Assembly (NCBI RefSeq): GCF_014196225.1
Contig: NZ_JACIDI010000009.1
Location: 1 to 64,000 of the forward strand
Length of the DNA stretch: 64,000 nucleotides
From: Bacteroides pyogenes
GTDB taxonomy: Bacteria; Bacteroidota; Bacteroidia; Bacteroidales; Bacteroidaceae
Direction: 5' to 3'
The notes under the pieces were generated by a model. That model was not told the DNA's origin and did no database searches. It was given only the letters and a program-made list of their open reading frames with translations. Of the stretch, positions 62,259 to 64,000 are shown one piece after another. Within the stretch, counting starts at the first letter, position 1. Each line of letters begins with the position of its first letter. Position numbers and translations under genes: made by a program.

Positions 62259-62950
62259 GCTTCTTAGAAAATAAATTCTTTCTGTTGACTATTACCTTCG
62301 CAATCTTCTTTTTTGCGAAACTGCTCCAAAAGAAAACGGGACAAGTGCTACTAAACCCGATATTGCTGACTATCGCCTTTCTGATCATTTTTCTCAAAAT
62401 AACGGGTATATCTTACGAGACTTACAACGAAGGCGGACATCTCATCGAATTCTGGCTACGCCCGGCAGTAGTGGCTTTGGGGGTTCCTCTATATCTTCAA
62501 CTGGAAACTATCAAAAAGCAACTGGTACCTATTTTATTGTCGCAATTGGCAGGCTGTATTGTGGGAGTCATTTCGGTTGTACTGATAGCCAAACTTATGG
62601 GGGCCTCGCAAGAAGTAATTCTTTCATTGGCTCCCAAATCGGTAACCACTCCTATCGCGATGGAAGTCACCCAAACGGTAGGCGGTATCCCTTCACTTAC
62701 AGCAGCAGTCGTCGTAGCAGTAGGTTTGCTGGGAGCTGTCTGTGGCTTTAAAACCATGAAAGTGATACGTGTAGGCAGCCCGATAGCGCAAGGACTCTCT
62801 ATGGGAACTGCCGCCCATGCGGTAGGCACATCCACAGCAATGGACGTGAGTAGAAAATACGGCGCATACGCCAGTTTAGGATTAACGCTGAACGGGATAT
62901 TCACAGCGCTGCTGACTCCTACCATTTTGCGATTGTTGGGAATTCTGTAG
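62255..62950 (+). CDS. lrgB: CidB/LrgB-family membrane protein
   Basis: A 231-residue membrane protein with about seven helices: KSVTTPIAMEVTQTVGGIPSL, LGAVCGFKTMKVIRV and GTAAHAVGTSTAMDV are LrgB signatures. It works with LrgA. The gap of 61 bases between the two genes contains a copy of the lrgA end. Confidence 0.92.
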   Translation: MSFLENKFFLLTITFAIFFFAKLLQKKTGQVLLNPILLTIAFLIIFLKITGISYETYNEGGHLIEFWLRPAVVALGVPLYLQLETIKKQLVPILLSQLAGCIVGVISVVLIAKLMGASQEVILSLAPKSVTTPIAMEVTQTVGGIPSLTAAVVVAVGLLGAVCGFKTMKVIRVGSPIAQGLSMGTAAHAVGTSTAMDVSRKYGAYASLGLTLNGIFTALLTPTILRLLGIL

Positions 62951-63006
62951 CAACAAAACCGCAACATTATCCGTTATATAATGCGTAAAACTCAAAACAA
63001 GAACTC

Positions 63007-63924
63007 ATGATTCCATTCAAAGATATCACATTGGCGGATAAAGAAACGATTATGGCATTCACCATAAAAAGCAGGCGGCGTAATTGCGACCTCTCATTCT
63101 CCAACCTTTGCAGCTGGAGATTTCTGTATAATACGCAATTTGCCGTCGTAGATGATTTTCTTGTATTCAAATTCTGGGCGGAAAACCAGTTGGCTTATAT
63201 GATGCCTGTGGGAAATGGCGATCAGAAATCCATTCTTCGTAAACTGATTGAAGATGCTGAAAAAGAAGGTCAGCCATTTTGTATGCTGGGCGTCTGCTCC
63301 GATATGCGAACAGAGCTTGAAACAGAATTGCCCGACCGATTCACCTTTACAGAAGACCGTGATTACGCCGATTATATATACCTGAGAAACGACCTCTCCA
63401 CACTGAAAGGGAAAAAATTTCAATCGAAACGAAATCACATTAACCGATTCCGCAATACATATCCCGACTACGAATATACTCCGATTACTCCCGACCGTAT
63501 TCAAGAATGCCTTGAACTGGAAGCCGAATGGTGCAAAGCGAACGATTGCGACCAGCACGAGGGAACAGGCAATGAGCGCCGCGCTCTGATCTATGCTTTA
63601 CATAATTTCGAAGCAATCGGTCTCACAGGTGGCATCCTGCACGTCAACGGACAAATTGTGGCATTCACTTTCGGCATGCCCATCAACCACGAAACTTTCG
63701 GCGTGCATGTGGAAAAGGCAGAGACCCGGATAGACGGAGCATACGCCATGATTAATTATGAGTTTGCCAACCGTATTCCAGAACAATACGTATACATCAA
63801 CCGGGAAGAAGATTTAGGAATAGAAGGCCTGCGCAAAGCAAAGCTCTCCTATCAACCGGTAACGATTCTGGAAAAACACATGGCTTGTCTCAAAGATCAT
63901 CCAATAAATCAAATCAGATGGTAA
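63007..63924 (+). CDS. DUF2156 (GNAT-like) protein
   Basis: A 305-residue protein of the DUF2156 family, related to the acyltransferase part of phosphatidylglycerol lysyltransferases: SFSNLCSWRF, YIYLRNDLSTLKGKKFQSKR, HINRFRNTYPDYEY and YINREEDLGIEGLRKAKLSY. No membrane helices, so it is the soluble domain alone. Function in Bacteroides is not established. A GNAT gene starts at its very end. Confidence 0.88.
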   Translation: MIPFKDITLADKETIMAFTIKSRRRNCDLSFSNLCSWRFLYNTQFAVVDDFLVFKFWAENQLAYMMPVGNGDQKSILRKLIEDAEKEGQPFCMLGVCSDMRTELETELPDRFTFTEDRDYADYIYLRNDLSTLKGKKFQSKRNHINRFRNTYPDYEYTPITPDRIQECLELEAEWCKANDCDQHEGTGNERRALIYALHNFEAIGLTGGILHVNGQIVAFTFGMPINHETFGVHVEKAETRIDGAYAMINYEFANRIPEQYVYINREEDLGIEGLRKAKLSYQPVTILEKHMACLKDHPINQIRW

Positions 63925-64000
63925 GAGCGGAAGGCATGAAAGAAAAGGTTAAAACGTTATGGGGGCTATGCTTCAATGACAGCAAAGCATTCATTGAGAT
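63918..64000 (+). CDS. GNAT-like acetyltransferase, N-terminal part only
   Basis: The frame begins MVRAEGMKEKVKTLWGLCFN and runs off the right edge. LWGLCFNDSKAFIE resembles the first helix of Bacteroides GNAT acetyltransferases. The ATG at 63918 overlaps the DUF2156 stop; the ATG at 63936 is the alternative. Too short to be sure. Confidence 0.5.
   Translation, partial: MVRAEGMKEKVKTLWGLCFNDSKAFIE

Overview
The window looks like a chromosome segment of Bacteroides or a very close relative. The evidence is the gene families (TonB/carboxypeptidase-like receptor, DUF4374, NigD-like and DUF6242 lipoproteins, RteC/MobA/DUF3408 conjugative-transposon genes, N-succinylornithine carbamoyltransferase ArgF'), repeated matches to the Bacteroidetes promoter (TTTG or TTG, 19-21 bases, TAnnTTTG), and tRNA genes without encoded CCA. 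All functions are read from protein and DNA motifs by eye; no database search was run.

Positions 1-18,700 are accessory DNA. A siderophore-type TonB receptor with a DUF4374 lipoprotein and an AraC-family regulator (345-5040) is followed by the wreck of a CTnDOT-like conjugative element: a frameshifted RteC remnant, an orphan mobA without its relaxase, an IS110-family insertion with a plausible bridge-RNA gene, and an orphan DUF3408 gene. An AT-rich defence operon follows (8961-12750): HTH regulator, 5-methylcytosine methyltransferase, a GHKL ATPase fused to a TIR domain, and a Vsr-type endonuclease, with overlapping or closely spaced genes behind one consensus promoter. Next comes a signalling block (13,470-18,350): an IS21 remnant, a LytTR response regulator, a LytS-type histidine kinase, a second kinase-like protein without its phosphoacceptor histidine, and an outer-membrane protein. 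It is bracketed by two homologous ~170-bp segments that each end in a terminator and look like paralogous small RNA genes. tRNA-Leu(UAA) and tRNA-Gly(GCC) close the region.

From 19.3 kb the content is ordinary core genome: argH, a SRPBCC protein and pyrE; recX-prmC diverging from ribD; a DUF6242 lipoprotein, uppS, bamA, two Skp/OmpH chaperones and murI (envelope biogenesis); a DeoR regulator and a full anaerobic glycerol operon glpABC-K-F with an outer-membrane protein; proB, proA and argF'; a PAP2/beta-barrel fusion; a rhodanese lipoprotein; a minus-strand run PASTA protein-rluD-ddl-acyltransferase-NigD; rpmH; efp; an alkaline phosphatase; lpxH, DUF59, radC and a glycosyltransferase; pta-ackA; lrgAB; and a DUF2156 protein.

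The three most interesting signals are the methyltransferase/GHKL-TIR/Vsr operon, the paralogous small RNA-like repeats with the nearby pseudo-kinase, and a set of intergenic repeat arrays. The arrays have unrelated sequences but share a ~22-bp period (22.1, 33.2, 33.3, 45.75 and 58.6 kb) and are partly built of palindromic half-sites.
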